Assembly (NCBI GenBank): GCA_048268885.1
Contig: JBLWUP010000001.1
Coordinates: 248,001-312,000, forward strand
Length of the DNA: 64,000 nucleotides
Origin: Pelagibius sp048268885
Lineage (GTDB): Bacteria > Pseudomonadota > Alphaproteobacteria > Kiloniellales > Kiloniellaceae
Reading direction: 5' to 3'
Shown one piece after another: positions 1 through 9,648 of the stretch. How positions within the stretch are numbered: position 1 is the first letter of the stretch; each line of letters opens with the position of its first letter. A program made the translations under genes and the position numbers. The notes below the pieces were generated by a model. That model had not been told where the DNA came from and made no database searches. It was given only the letters and a program-made list of their open reading frames with translations.

Positions 1-63
1 ATCTTCGGCCCGGCCCTCATCGCCGGCTTCGAAGTGGTGACGGAAGAAGTGCCGGAGGCGTAG
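1..63 (+). CDS. C-terminal end of an unidentified protein (cut by window edge)
   Basis: Frame 1 is open from the window edge to a TAG at 61-63 and encodes 20 residues ending in EEVPEA. The high GC and G/C-rich third positions fit a real coding end. A GC-rich hairpin and a short T run follow at 113-146. The fragment is too short to assign a family. Confidence 0.5.
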   Translation: MFGPALIAGFEVVTEEVPEA

Positions 64-112
64 AGCCGCCCCCTCAGCACCCGGCAGCCCCCTCACCCTC
101 CCGCTTCGCGGA

Positions 113-146
113 CCCCTCCTTCTCCCACGGAGGGGAGAGGGTTTTT
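113..146 (+). terminator. Possible terminator after the truncated first gene
   Basis: A perfect 7-bp stem (CCCCTCC / GGAGGGG) with a 9-nt loop lies at 113-135. A TTTTT run follows at 142-146, a few bases beyond the stem, so it is an imperfect rho-independent terminator. It sits 50 bp after the stop codon at 63. Confidence 0.35.
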
Positions 147-162
147 AGCGCACGCTCTTCTT

Positions 163-183
163 CCTCTCCCCTTGCGGGAGAGG
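163..183. repeat. Extragenic palindrome, copy 1 (CCTCTCCC / GGGAGAGG)
   Basis: An 8-bp perfect inverted repeat with a CTTGC loop. A copy differing by one loop base lies at 5705-5725 after hmuV. The near-identity at two unrelated gene ends suggests a dispersed repeat family rather than two independent terminators. Confidence 0.5.
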
Positions 184-313
184 GATGCGCAGCCTTGGCG
201 AGGGAAGCGAGCCTAGGCGAAGCTGGGTGAGGGGTATGCCACAGCCATAGTCTCGCCATCTTGCTGGGGCAGACATGATGCATCCATTCTGATGGTAATG
301 TGGAGATACGCCC

Positions 314-655
314 TTGCCGCACTCGCGAAGCCTGCTTTGGCAACAACCGGGCAAGACACTCTGGTCGATGGCGCTCCTGTTCTGGCTTGCTGCGAGCCCG
401 GCCCAGGCAGAAGACCTGTCTTGGGCCTTTGACGTCGCGCATGCACATGTTGCGGACAACTACGATTGGCCGAAATCCGACTATCATCTGCGGGTCAGAT
501 ACGAAGAAGACGGCGTGGTCGCCCTCTACGTCCATCATAAGGACGATGAACAGCACAACAGCCAGGGCACCCTACGGGCAGGGGGCGGCAAATCGTTCGA
601 GCTTTACCTCGACGCAGAGACCCACAGCGTCGTTAAAGCGGTGGGTTTCCAGTAA
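314..655 (+). CDS. Small secreted protein of unknown function
   Basis: 113 residues from a TTG start preceded by GGAG at about 8 bp. The N terminus has a hydrophobic stretch (about residues 18-30) ending in SPAQA-ED, a convincing signal peptidase I site, so the product is probably periplasmic. The mature part of about 80 residues is acidic and histidine-rich in the middle (VHHKDDEQH), and its end resembles PepSY-like or small beta-rich secreted proteins. I recognise no catalytic motif. An alternative ATG start at 368 would keep most of the signal peptide but lacks a ribosome site. It stands alone, followed by paired REP palindromes. Confidence 0.6.
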   Translation: MPHSRSLLWQQPGKTLWSMALLFWLAASPAQAEDLSWAFDVAHAHVADNYDWPKSDYHLRVRYEEDGVVALYVHHKDDEQHNSQGTLRAGGGKSFELYLDAETHSVVKAVGFQ

Positions 656-680
656 GCTAATTCAATTTTTCATTTCCGCT

Positions 681-773
681 GTCACCCTCGGGCTTGACCC
701 GAGGGTCCATGTAGCCACTCGCAAGATACGGTCCGTCATCGACATGGATTGCCGGGTCAAGCCCGGCAATGAC
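681..773. repeat. REPIN-like pair of inverted REP palindromes, unit 1
   Basis: Two palindromic cores in opposite orientation: one near 681-712 (CGGGCTTGACCCG type) and one near 743-773 (CGGGTCAAGCCCG type). The unit starts with GTCAC and ends with ATGAC. The paired inverted arrangement is that of a REPIN. It lies in the noncoding 656-916 stretch. Confidence 0.65.
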
Positions 774-811
774 AGTAGAGAGTGTGGCACGGGCCCGGCC
801 AAATCTGGGCT

Positions 812-903
812 GTCGTCCCGGCACTTGTTGCCGGGCCCCAATGCCCTGGCCGTCTTCGCCTGCGCTGACGCCAATGGATCGCGGGGACAAGTCCCGGGAT
901 GAC
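812..903. repeat. REPIN-like pair of inverted REP palindromes, unit 2
   Basis: A second inverted pair of the same family: a GTCGTCCCGG-CTTG-CCGGG core near 812-838 and a CGGGGACAAGTCCCG core near 876-903. At 92 bp it is almost the same size as unit 1 (93 bp), 38 bp away. Together the two fill most of the gap before the livF stop. Confidence 0.65.
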
Positions 904-916
904 GTATGCAATTTTG

Positions 917-1611
<695 letters not shown>

Positions 1612-1618
<7 letters not shown>

Positions 1619-2391
1619 GGCCCGCCCCCATGCAGGTGGTCGCCGAGATAGGCCTCGCGCACCTCGGCGGAGGCGCGGATCTCCTCCACCGTGCCGCTGG
1701 CAATGATGCGCCCGTAGACCAGCACCGAGATGCGGTCGGCCAGCGCGAAGACCGCGTCCATGTCGTGCTCGACCAGCAGCATGCCCGCCTCGTTCTTCAG
1801 GCTGGCGAGGAAGGCGGTCAGCTCCTTGGTGCCTTCGGGGCCGAGGCCCGCCATGGGCTCGTCGAGCAGCAGCAGCTTGGGCCGCAGCGCCAGCGCCATG
1901 GCGACCTCCAGCAAGCGGCGCTCGCCGTGGGACAGCGCGCTCACCGGGTCGTCGGCGCGCAGGGTGAGCCGCACGCGGTCGAGCACGCCGAGCGCTTCGG
2001 CGCGCAGCGTTTCGTCCTTTCGCACCGGCGCCCAGAATCCCCAGCCACCAGTTTCACGGGCCTGCACCGCCAGCATGACGTTGCGCAGCACCGAGAACTC
2101 GCTGGCGAGCGAAGAGACCTGGAAGGTCCGCCCCAGCCCCAGGCGTGCCCGCTTCGCCACCGGCCAATCGGCGACCTTCTCGCCCAGCAGGGTGATTTCC
2201 CCGGCGTCGGGCGCGAGGCCGCCCGCGATCTGCGAGATGAGGGTCGACTTGCCGGCGCCGTTGGGGCCGATAAGGGCGTGGATCTCGCCCGGCAGCACGG
2301 TCAGGTCGACGCCGTCGGTCGCCTTCAGCGCGCCGAAGGCCTTGTGCAGCCCTTTCAGTTCCAGCAACGCTTCAGAACCTTGACTAGTCAT
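1612..2391 (-). CDS. livG: Branched-chain amino acid-type ABC importer, ATPase LivG
   Basis: 259 residues. Walker A GPNGAGKST is at residues 42-50, an LSHGERR signature near 155 and Walker B LLLLDEPMAGL near 175. It pairs with LivF on the cytoplasmic face of the LivHM permease. It overlaps livM by 8 bp upstream and livF by 7 bp downstream, so translation of the three is probably coupled. The C-terminal extension ending in DHLHGG is typical of LivG/BraF proteins, which are longer than LivF. Confidence 0.93.
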
Positions 2392-3376
2392 GGCGCGCCT
2401 TCCCGGCCAGCAGGCCGATGACGCCGCCGCGCGCGAAGAGCACCACGCTCAACAGGATGAGGCCGAGCACGAGCTGCCAGCGGTCGGTCAGGCCGCCGAT
2501 GAAACTTTCCAGCAGGATGAACAGCGCCGCGCCCGCCACCGGGCCGAAGAGCCGCCCGACGCCGCCCAGGATGACGAAGATGATGATCTCGCCGGAGAGC
2601 TGCCAGGACAGCATGGCCGGGCTGACGAAGCCGTTCAGCTCGGCGAAGAGCGCGCCGGCCAGCCCGGTGATCATGGCCGAGAGAGTGAAGGCAGTGAGCT
2701 TCACCGGAAAGGGCGCGATACCCAAAGTTGCGAGGCGTTCCGGGTTCATGCGCGCGCACTGCAGGGCGGCGCCGAAACGCGAGTCCACCAGGCGGTGGAT
2801 GAGGAAGATCGCCCCCAGCAGCAGCGCGTAGCAGACCAGGAAGAAGGTCAGAGGATCGTCGGCCTCGATCCCCGGCAGGCGGCTGCGCAGATAGATGGAA
2901 AGACCGTCCTCGCCGCCATAGGTCGGCAGCGAGATGGCGAAGTAGTAGATCATCTGCGCGAAGGCCAGCGTGATCATGATGAAGTAGACGCCGGAGGTGC
3001 GCAGCGAGATGGCGCCGATGCCCAGCGCCACCACGGCGGTGACGAAGAGCGCCACGCCCCAGATGACCAGCATGTGCTCGCTGCCGCCGACCTCGAAAGG
3101 CCAAGCGATGAAGTGCGAGCCCTCGAAACCGTGCAGCGCGGCGATACCGGCGACGTAGCCGCCCAGGCCGAAGAAGGCGGCGTGGCCGAAGCTGACCATG
3201 CCGCCGGTCCCCAGCGCCAGGTTGAGGCCGACCCCGGCCAGCGCCAGGATCGCAACGCGGCTGGCGAGCGTGACGTAGAAAGGCTCGTCCAGGGCGACGG
3301 CCAGCAACGGCGCGGCCAGCAGGGCCAGGGCCAGAACGGCGTTGACCAGGTTCTCGCGGGTGAGCTCAGGCCCCAT
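2384..3376 (-). CDS. livM: Branched-chain amino acid-type ABC importer, permease LivM
   Basis: 330 residues of a polytopic inner-membrane protein. The LivM hallmark stretch LNLALGTGGMVSFGHAAFFG lies around residues 51-70. The C-terminal half carries the coupling-loop region near SARMNPERLATLG-like sequence. It forms the translocation channel with LivH. It starts 3 bp after the livH stop. An RBS-like GAG run precedes the ATG. Confidence 0.92.
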   Translation of the reverse strand: MGPELTRENLVNAVLALALLAAPLLAVALDEPFYVTLASRVAILALAGVGLNLALGTGGMVSFGHAAFFGLGGYVAGIAALHGFEGSHFIAWPFEVGGSEHMLVIWGVALFVTAVVALGIGAISLRTSGVYFIMITLAFAQMIYYFAISLPTYGGEDGLSIYLRSRLPGIEADDPLTFFLVCYALLLGAIFLIHRLVDSRFGAALQCARMNPERLATLGIAPFPVKLTAFTLSAMITGLAGALFAELNGFVSPAMLSWQLSGEIIIFVILGGVGRLFGPVAGAALFILLESFIGGLTDRWQLVLGLILLSVVLFARGGVIGLLAGKARHD

Positions 3377-3379
3377 GAC

Positions 3380-4300
3380 TTAGGCGTTCACCGGAAACAG
3401 CCCCTTGGGCTTGAAGGCCAGCACCCCGGCCATGAGCAGGTAGATCGACATGGCCGAGAGGGAGGCGCCGACCGAGGTCGCTTCCGAGGGCGGCAGGAAG
3501 AGGCCGAAGAGCTGCGGCAGAAAGACCCGGCCCAGGGTGTCAGTGACGCCGACCAGGATGGCGCTGACCAGAGCCCCCTTCACCGAACCGATGCCGCCGA
3601 TGATGATGACCACGAAGGCGAGGATCAGCACCGGCTCGCCCATGCCGACCTGCACCGACTGCAGCGCGCCGACCAGGCCGCCGGCGAGCCCCGCCAGGGC
3701 GGCGCCGAGAGCGAAGACGGCGGTGTAGAGGGTGCGGATGTCGACGCCGAGGGCGCCGATCATCTCGCGGTCGGACTCGCCGGCGCGGATCTGCATCCCG
3801 AGACGGGTCCTGGCGATCAGCAGATAGAGACCGACGGCAGTGACCAGCCCGACCGCGATGATGGCGAGGCGGTAGGCCGGATAGCCGCCACCGCCCGGCA
3901 GCGCGATCGCCCCGGCCAGCAAGGGCGGGACGTCCAGATAGAGCGGTCGGTCGCCGAAGACCCAGCGCGCCAGTTCGGAGAAAATGAGGATCAGCGCGAA
4001 GGTCGCCAGCACCTGGTCCAGGTGGTCGCGGTCGTAGAGCCGCCGGATGACGAGGATTTCGACCAGCGCACCGGCCGCCGCCGCCGCGAGGAAACCGCCG
4101 CCGAGGCCGAGCCAGAAGGAGCCCGTCTCGCCCGCGATCCAGGCGCAGAAGAAGGCGCCGACCATGAAGAGCGAGCCATGGGCCAGGTTGATGAGCCCCA
4201 TGACGCCGAAGACCAGCGTCAGCCCGGCGGCCATGAGGAACAGCATGACGCCGAGCTGCACGCCGTTCAAAAGCTGTTCGATCAGAAAGGCTGCCGACAC
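3380..4300 (-). CDS. livH: Branched-chain amino acid-type ABC importer, permease LivH
   Basis: 306 residues, hydrophobic throughout. The N-terminal NGVQLGVMLFLMAAGLTLVF and MGLINLAHGSLFM segments are typical of LivH. Near residues 230-245 there is a glycine-rich stretch (FVVIIIGGIGSVKGAL) conserved in the family. It forms the heterodimeric channel with LivM. A GC-rich hairpin lies in the 93-bp gap separating it from the upstream binding-protein gene, so the permease genes are probably expressed at a lower level than livK. Confidence 0.92.
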   Translation of the reverse strand: MSAAFLIEQLLNGVQLGVMLFLMAAGLTLVFGVMGLINLAHGSLFMVGAFFCAWIAGETGSFWLGLGGGFLAAAAAGALVEILVIRRLYDRDHLDQVLATFALILIFSELARWVFGDRPLYLDVPPLLAGAIALPGGGGYPAYRLAIIAVGLVTAVGLYLLIARTRLGMQIRAGESDREMIGALGVDIRTLYTAVFALGAALAGLAGGLVGALQSVQVGMGEPVLILAFVVIIIGGIGSVKGALVSAILVGVTDTLGRVFLPQLFGLFLPPSEATSVGASLSAMSIYLLMAGVLAFKPKGLFPVNA

Positions 4301-4334
4301 CGCAAGACCATCGCTCTACCGGATGAAAACGAGA

Positions 4335-4368
4335 GGGGCCGCCCCCACACGACTTGGACGGCGGCCCC
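4335..4368 (-). terminator. Hairpin between livK and livH (partial terminator)
   Basis: A perfect 9-bp stem GGGGCCGCC / GGCGGCCCC with a 16-nt loop, followed on the minus strand by TCTCGTTTTC. The position just after a binding-protein gene is classic for an attenuating hairpin that keeps binding-protein mRNA above permease mRNA. Confidence 0.5.
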
Positions 4369-4393
4369 TGCCGAAAATCGCTGCCGCGGCAGA

Positions 4394-5569
4394 CTACATC
4401 TTGCAGTCGCCGACGTAGGCGTTGGCGTGTTGCTTCAGGCCGACGCCGACGATCTTGTTGGTCAGCACGTCGCCTTCCTTCACCACCTCGCGGACGTAGA
4501 TGTCCTGGATCGGATGGTGATTGCTGGCGAACTTGAAGGGCCCGCGCACCGAGGCGAAGTCGGCTTCCTCCAGCGCCTTGCGGAAGGCGTCCTTGTCAGC
4601 GGTCCCGCCGGTCTTCTTCCAGGCCGAGAGGATCAGGTTGGCCGCATCGTAGCCCTGGCTGGCGTAGAGCGAGGGCAGACGGCCGTAGGCTGCCTGGAAG
4701 GCTTCGACGAAGGCCTTGTTGGCCGCGTTGTCGATATCCTTGGACCACTGCGAGGTGTTCTTGACCCCCAGCGCCGCGTCGCCCACGGCGCCGAGGATGC
4801 CCTGATCGAAGGAGAAGGCCGGGCCGAAGACCGGGGTCTTCAGGCCGGACTGGGCGTACTGCTTCATGAAGGCGATGCCCATGCCGCCGGGCAGGAAGAA
4901 GAAGATCGAGTCGGGATCCGCCTCACGGATCTGGGCGATCTCAGCGGCGTAGTCGCTCTGCCCCAGCTTGGTGTAGATCTCGCCCGCCAGCTCGCCGGTG
5001 TAGTAGCGCTTGAACCCGGTCAGCGCGTCCTTCCCCGCCGGATAGTTCGGCGCCAGGATGAAGGGCTTCTTGAATCCGTTGTCCTGGACGTAGCCGCCCA
5101 TCGCCTCGTGCAGGTTGTCGTTCTGCCAGGCGACGTTGAAATAGTTCGGATGGCAGGCCTTGCCCGCCAGGGCCGAGGGGCCGGCGTTGGGGCTGATGTA
5201 GAAGACGCCGTCCTTCACCGCCGCGGGCACCACGGCCATGGCCAAGTTGGACCAGATGATGCCGGTCAGGATATCGACCTTGTCGCGCTGAATGAACTTG
5301 GTGGCGATCTGCTTGGCGATGTCCGGCTTGCGGGCATCGTCTTCCACCAGCAGTTCGACATCGCTCGCACCCGCCTGCTTCAGCGCCAGTTCGAAGCCGT
5401 CGCGCACGTCGATGCCGAGGCTGGAGCCGCCGCCGGACAGCGTGGTGATCATGCCGATCTTCAGGTCGGCGGCCTGGGCGGTGTTCTGCGTCGCGCCCGG
5501 GGCCACGGCGAGCCCCAAGGCCGCGCCGGCTGCCAGGCCGAACACCATTCCCTTGTAATTGTTCCTCAT
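4394..5569 (-). CDS. livK: Periplasmic substrate-binding protein of the liv-type importer
   Basis: 391 residues with a signal peptide (basic MRNNYK start, hydrophobic core, cleavage near AQA-ADLKIG at about residue 34). The mature protein begins with KIGMITTLSGGGSSLG, the usual start of type I periplasmic binding proteins. Two cysteines (ACHPNYF near 138 and GDCKM at the C terminus) could form a disulfide. It is the first gene of livKHMGF and its ATG follows an AGGTTT-like ribosome site. Ligand is unknown: the family spans branched-chain and aromatic amino acids, amides and aromatic acids. No pathway genes are adjacent to decide this. Confidence 0.88.
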   Translation of the reverse strand: MRNNYKGMVFGLAAGAALGLAVAPGATQNTAQAADLKIGMITTLSGGGSSLGIDVRDGFELALKQAGASDVELLVEDDARKPDIAKQIATKFIQRDKVDILTGIIWSNLAMAVVPAAVKDGVFYISPNAGPSALAGKACHPNYFNVAWQNDNLHEAMGGYVQDNGFKKPFILAPNYPAGKDALTGFKRYYTGELAGEIYTKLGQSDYAAEIAQIREADPDSIFFFLPGGMGIAFMKQYAQSGLKTPVFGPAFSFDQGILGAVGDAALGVKNTSQWSKDIDNAANKAFVEAFQAAYGRLPSLYASQGYDAANLILSAWKKTGGTADKDAFRKALEEADFASVRGPFKFASNHHPIQDIYVREVVKEGDVLTNKIVGVGLKQHANAYVGDCKM

Positions 5570-5704
5570 ACTAAACCTCCGGTTCTCCCCTGTAGGCGCC
5601 TTGCAGACACCTTTTGATTGCCGCCGGAGCCCTGTCTCCAGGTCTCTCCCGCGCCTCTAGGATATACCGCGTTCAGCCGCCTTCCGCCATAGCTGGCCAC
5701 GCCC

Positions 5705-5725
5705 CCTCTCCCCTGGCGGGAGAGG
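5705..5725. repeat. Extragenic palindrome, copy 2 (CCTCTCCC / GGGAGAGG)
   Basis: The same 8-bp stem as at 163-183, with loop CTGGC instead of CTTGC. It lies downstream of hmuV (minus strand), so it may also serve as the operon's terminator. Confidence 0.5.
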
Positions 5726-5749
5726 GCTGGGCACTCAAGGGCTGGGCAC

Positions 5750-5752
<3 letters not shown>
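5723..5752. repeat. 15-bp tandem duplication overlapping the hmuV stop codon
   Basis: The unit AGGGCTGGGCACTCA occurs twice without a gap (5723-5737 and 5738-5752). The second copy contains the hmuV stop (TCA on the plus strand at 5750-5752). It looks like a small replication-slippage duplication at the gene end. Confidence 0.7.
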
Positions 5753-6537
<785 letters not shown>

Positions 6538-6538
<1 letters not shown>

Positions 6539-7629
6539 CACCAGCCGCTTCCCGGGCGGCGGTGCAGCAGCAGCCAGAGGAAGAAGGGGCCGCCGACACA
6601 GGCGGTGACGATGCCGATGGGCAACTCCGTGGGCAGCACCAGGGTCCGGGCGAAGAGGTCCGCGACGAGCAGCAGGCTGGCGCCGAGCAGCACCGAGAGC
6701 GGCAGCAGCAGGCGGTGGTCCGGCCCGGCGGTGAGGCGCACCAGGTGCGGCACCACCAGCCCGACGAAACCGATGACGCCGGTCAACGCCACGGCAGCGC
6801 CCGTCGCCAGCGCCGCCAGCACGATGATGAAACGCTTGGCCCGCTCCACGTGGAAGCCCAGGTGCCCGGCCTCGCTCTCGCCCAGCAGCAGCGCGTTCAA
6901 GGGGCGCGCAAATGCGAGCAGCGCCAGGCCGGCGATCACAATGAAGGGCGCGCCCGGCGCCAGGCCGGTCCAGGTGATCCCGCCGAGACTGCCGAGCATC
7001 CAGTAGTTCAGATCGCGCAGCTGCTGGTCGTCGCTCAGGAAGATCATGAAGCCGATGCCCGCCCCGGTCATGGCGTTCATCGCCACCCCCGCCAGCAGCA
7101 TGGTGGCGACATCGGTGCGCCCGTCGCGGCTGGCGATGCGGTAGACCAGAAAGGTCGTCGCCACACCGCCGGCAAAGGCCGCCAGGGGCAGCCAGAGAGT
7201 CAGCGGCAAGAAGGCCAGCAGCGTCGTCAAACCGCCGCCCAGCACGATCATCATGACGGCGCCCAGCGCCGCGCCCATGGACACGCCGATCAGCGCCGGG
7301 TCGGCCAGGGGATTGCGGAACAGGCCCTGCAAGGCGGCGCCCGAAATCGCCAGCCCCGCCCCGATCAGGACACCCGCGCAGGCGCGCGGCAGGCGGATGG
7401 CGAGCAGCACCGCCTCCTGCTGCCGCGTGAACTCCCAAGGCAGTTCCAGGCCGAGCTGCGCGGCGAGGATCGCCACCAGCTGGCCCGGTGCGATGGCGAC
7501 GGCGCCCCAGCCGACCGCCAGCAGAAAGGCCAGCACCAGCAACAGCGCGAAGCCGCCGACCGCGACGGCGCCGCGGCGCTGGCGCCGCTGGGCGAGTTCC
7601 GCAACGCCGGCGGCGAGCACGCTCGTCAC
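6538..7629 (-). CDS. hmuU: Heme ABC importer permease HmuU (FecCD family)
   Basis: 363 residues, a FecCD/BtuC-family permease with about ten membrane segments. Family landmarks include IRLPRACAGVLIGAGLAISG near residues 78-97 and GFVGLVVPHLVR near 293-304. With HmuV and HmuT it moves heme from periplasm to cytoplasm. It overlaps hmuV by one base of ATGA and lies 8 bp after hmuT. The N-terminal 30 residues before the first membrane segment are somewhat longer than usual, and a GTG or later start is possible. Confidence 0.92.
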
Positions 7630-7637
7630 CGCCCGGT

Positions 7638-8555
7638 CTATTGCAGGGTGGCGGGCAGCGCCACCTGCGGGTGGAGCTGCTTACCGAGTTGGCCTGCAGC
7701 CTCGGCCGTGCGGGGGCCGAAACCGAGCAGCAGCAGGCCGTCCATCACCACCACGCGGCCCGCGCGGCCGGCCGGCGTGAGGGAAATCTCCGGAATGGCC
7801 AGCAGGGCCTCCTCGCCACCGAGCAGGCCGAGCGAGCGCCGGGTGATCAGCAGCACGTCCGGCGCCGCCATCACGGCGGCCTCCGGCGACAGCGGCTTGA
7901 AGTTCTCGAAGACATCGACGGCATTGACGCCGCCGGCCAGTTCGATGATTCCGGCCGCCGACGTATCCCGCCCCGCGGCCATGGGCACCCGTCCGTTGCC
8001 GATGGACAGCAGGAACAGCACCCGCGGACGCTCGGTGACCGCCGCAAAGGCGCTGCGTACCGCCGTCAGCTCATCCTCGATCCTGGCGCGCAGGCCGCGC
8101 CCCGCCGCCTCGAGGTCGAGCGCCGCCGCCACCAGGTCGATCTTCGCCAGCACGCCCTCGGGCGAAGGATCGTCGGGAACAATCACCACGCTCACTCCCG
8201 CGTCGCGAAGCTGCGCGAGGGCTGCGGGGGGGCCGGCATCCTCGATCGCCAACACCAGGTCGGGCCCCAGGGCCAGGATCGGCTCGGCGGAGAGCTGGCG
8301 CATGTAGCCCACGTTGGGAAGCTCCCTGGCCGCCGCCGGGTAGAGGCTGGTCGAGTCCACGGCCAGGAGGCGTTCCTCCTGCCGCAAGGCGTAGACGATC
8401 TCCGTCACCGAGCCACCCACCGCGACGACGCGCTGCCTGGCGGTCACGGAGACTTCTTCGCCGGTGGCATCGATCAGCGTTCCCGCCGGGGCCGCCGCGA
8501 CACCGCAAAGCGCGGCCCACAGGCTGACGGCGGCGGCCAGAAGCATCCGGCTCAT
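7638..8555 (-). CDS. hmuT: Periplasmic heme-binding protein HmuT
   Basis: 305 residues from the ATG at 8555, which overlaps the hmuS stop (ATGA). A signal peptide of about 24 residues precedes AGTLIDATGEEV. The mature protein has the TroA/BtuF fold features, for example QRVVAVGGSVTEIVYAL near residue 40 and a DSTSLYP segment matching the HmuT/PhuT heme-binding proteins, where a tyrosine binds heme iron. It delivers heme to HmuUV. An upstream in-frame ATG at 8603 lies inside hmuS and would spoil the signal peptide, so it was not used. Confidence 0.9.
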   Translation of the reverse strand: MSRMLLAAAVSLWAALCGVAAAPAGTLIDATGEEVSVTARQRVVAVGGSVTEIVYALRQEERLLAVDSTSLYPAAARELPNVGYMRQLSAEPILALGPDLVLAIEDAGPPAALAQLRDAGVSVVIVPDDPSPEGVLAKIDLVAAALDLEAAGRGLRARIEDELTAVRSAFAAVTERPRVLFLLSIGNGRVPMAAGRDTSAAGIIELAGGVNAVDVFENFKPLSPEAAVMAAPDVLLITRRSLGLLGGEEALLAIPEISLTPAGRAGRVVVMDGLLLLGFGPRTAEAAGQLGKQLHPQVALPATLQ

Positions 8556-9622
8556 TGGACGGCCACCCCTTGCGGCTGCAGGGTCTCGACGAGGGCGCGC
8601 CAATCCGCCCGTTCGCTCTTGCCCTCGCCCCGCTCGCCGAACATCCAGGCGATCTGCTTGCCATCGCCGTCATAGATCTCCAGCGAGGTGACGATGCCGT
8701 CGCGGGTCGGCTTGCGCACCACCCAGGCCTCGGCGATGCCATCCTCGCGCAGGTGCAGGTTGAAGCCCGGATCAAGGACGTTGAACCAGGGACCGACCCG
8801 TTTCAGCGTCTTCACCGGGCCGGTGTGGATCTGCACCACACCGGGACTGCCGACAAAGATCATGATCGGCAGGGCCGCCGCCGCGGCCTGCTCCAGCGCC
8901 TGGCGAAAAGCCTCCACCTCGACCCGATAGGCGACGTCCTCGCCGACCAGACGAAAGGCCTGGCGCCGGCCGACCCCGAGATCGATCAGCATATCCCGGA
9001 AATCGTGCACGTCCTGCAGCGCCTGCCAGCGCTCGCGCAGCGCGCCACGGTCGATCAGGTCGTCGGCCCGGTCGGCCGGCGCCGCCGCGGCCGGCACCAC
9101 CTGGATCGCCGGCGCCTGATCCGCATGCAGGTGTTGCGCGACAACCTCTTCATAGGCCGCGGCGTCGCTTTCTTCACTCAGATAGATCTTGTGCACCGCC
9201 AGCCCGTCCAGATCGAAGAACTGCAGGCTGTGGCGCGCCTTGCCGTGCGCTTCCTCTGTGACCGCAAAACCGAAATGCCAGTGATTGAAGAAGAGACGCA
9301 GGTCGATTTCCTGATTCAGGACCAGCCCCATGCTCTGAAATGCCGAGACCTTGTCGAACCGGCCGACTTTCTCGTGCACAGCGCTTTCATTGCGGGTCAG
9401 CACCATCACCGTCCCAAGCTTCGGCATCTCCTTCAGCAGATCGGCCCACGGTCCGTCGAGGCGGCGCACGCCCTCGCCGCAGCGCGCGGCGACGAGTTCC
9501 GCCTCCGAGATGCCCAGACGCGCGGCGGCGTCCCGGGCCCGCACCCCCGGCTCTTCTTCCTTCAGCGCCAGCCAGCGCTGCTTCACGGAGGCCGTTCCGT
9601 CCTGCCCTTGTGCTTCTGCCAT
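8552..9622 (-). CDS. hmuS: Cytoplasmic heme-handling protein HmuS (HemS/ChuX-type, two repeats)
   Basis: 356 residues from the ATG at 9622, which has AGGAG about 8 bp upstream; an in-frame start at 9655 would overlap hmuR. Two homologous halves of the HemS/ChuX fold are visible, the first around NHWHFGFAV (about residue 113) and the second around PWFNVLDPGFNLHLRED (about residue 275). Family members accept heme from the importer and either traffic it or degrade it to release iron; which applies here cannot be decided from sequence. It lies between hmuR and hmuT, 26 bp after hmuR. Confidence 0.9.
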   Translation of the reverse strand: MAEAQGQDGTASVKQRWLALKEEEPGVRARDAAARLGISEAELVAARCGEGVRRLDGPWADLLKEMPKLGTVMVLTRNESAVHEKVGRFDKVSAFQSMGLVLNQEIDLRLFFNHWHFGFAVTEEAHGKARHSLQFFDLDGLAVHKIYLSEESDAAAYEEVVAQHLHADQAPAIQVVPAAAAPADRADDLIDRGALRERWQALQDVHDFRDMLIDLGVGRRQAFRLVGEDVAYRVEVEAFRQALEQAAAAALPIMIFVGSPGVVQIHTGPVKTLKRVGPWFNVLDPGFNLHLREDGIAEAWVVRKPTRDGIVTSLEIYDGDGKQIAWMFGERGEGKSERADWRALVETLQPQGVAVQ

Positions 9623-9648
9623 ACTCACTGCTCCTGATGCTGAATCGG

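Noticed and set aside
2390..5617. A 1075-codon plus-strand open frame
   Set aside because: It runs antisense through livM, livH and livK, is extremely rich in D, E, Q and R, and has no recognisable domain; it is a shadow of high-GC coding.
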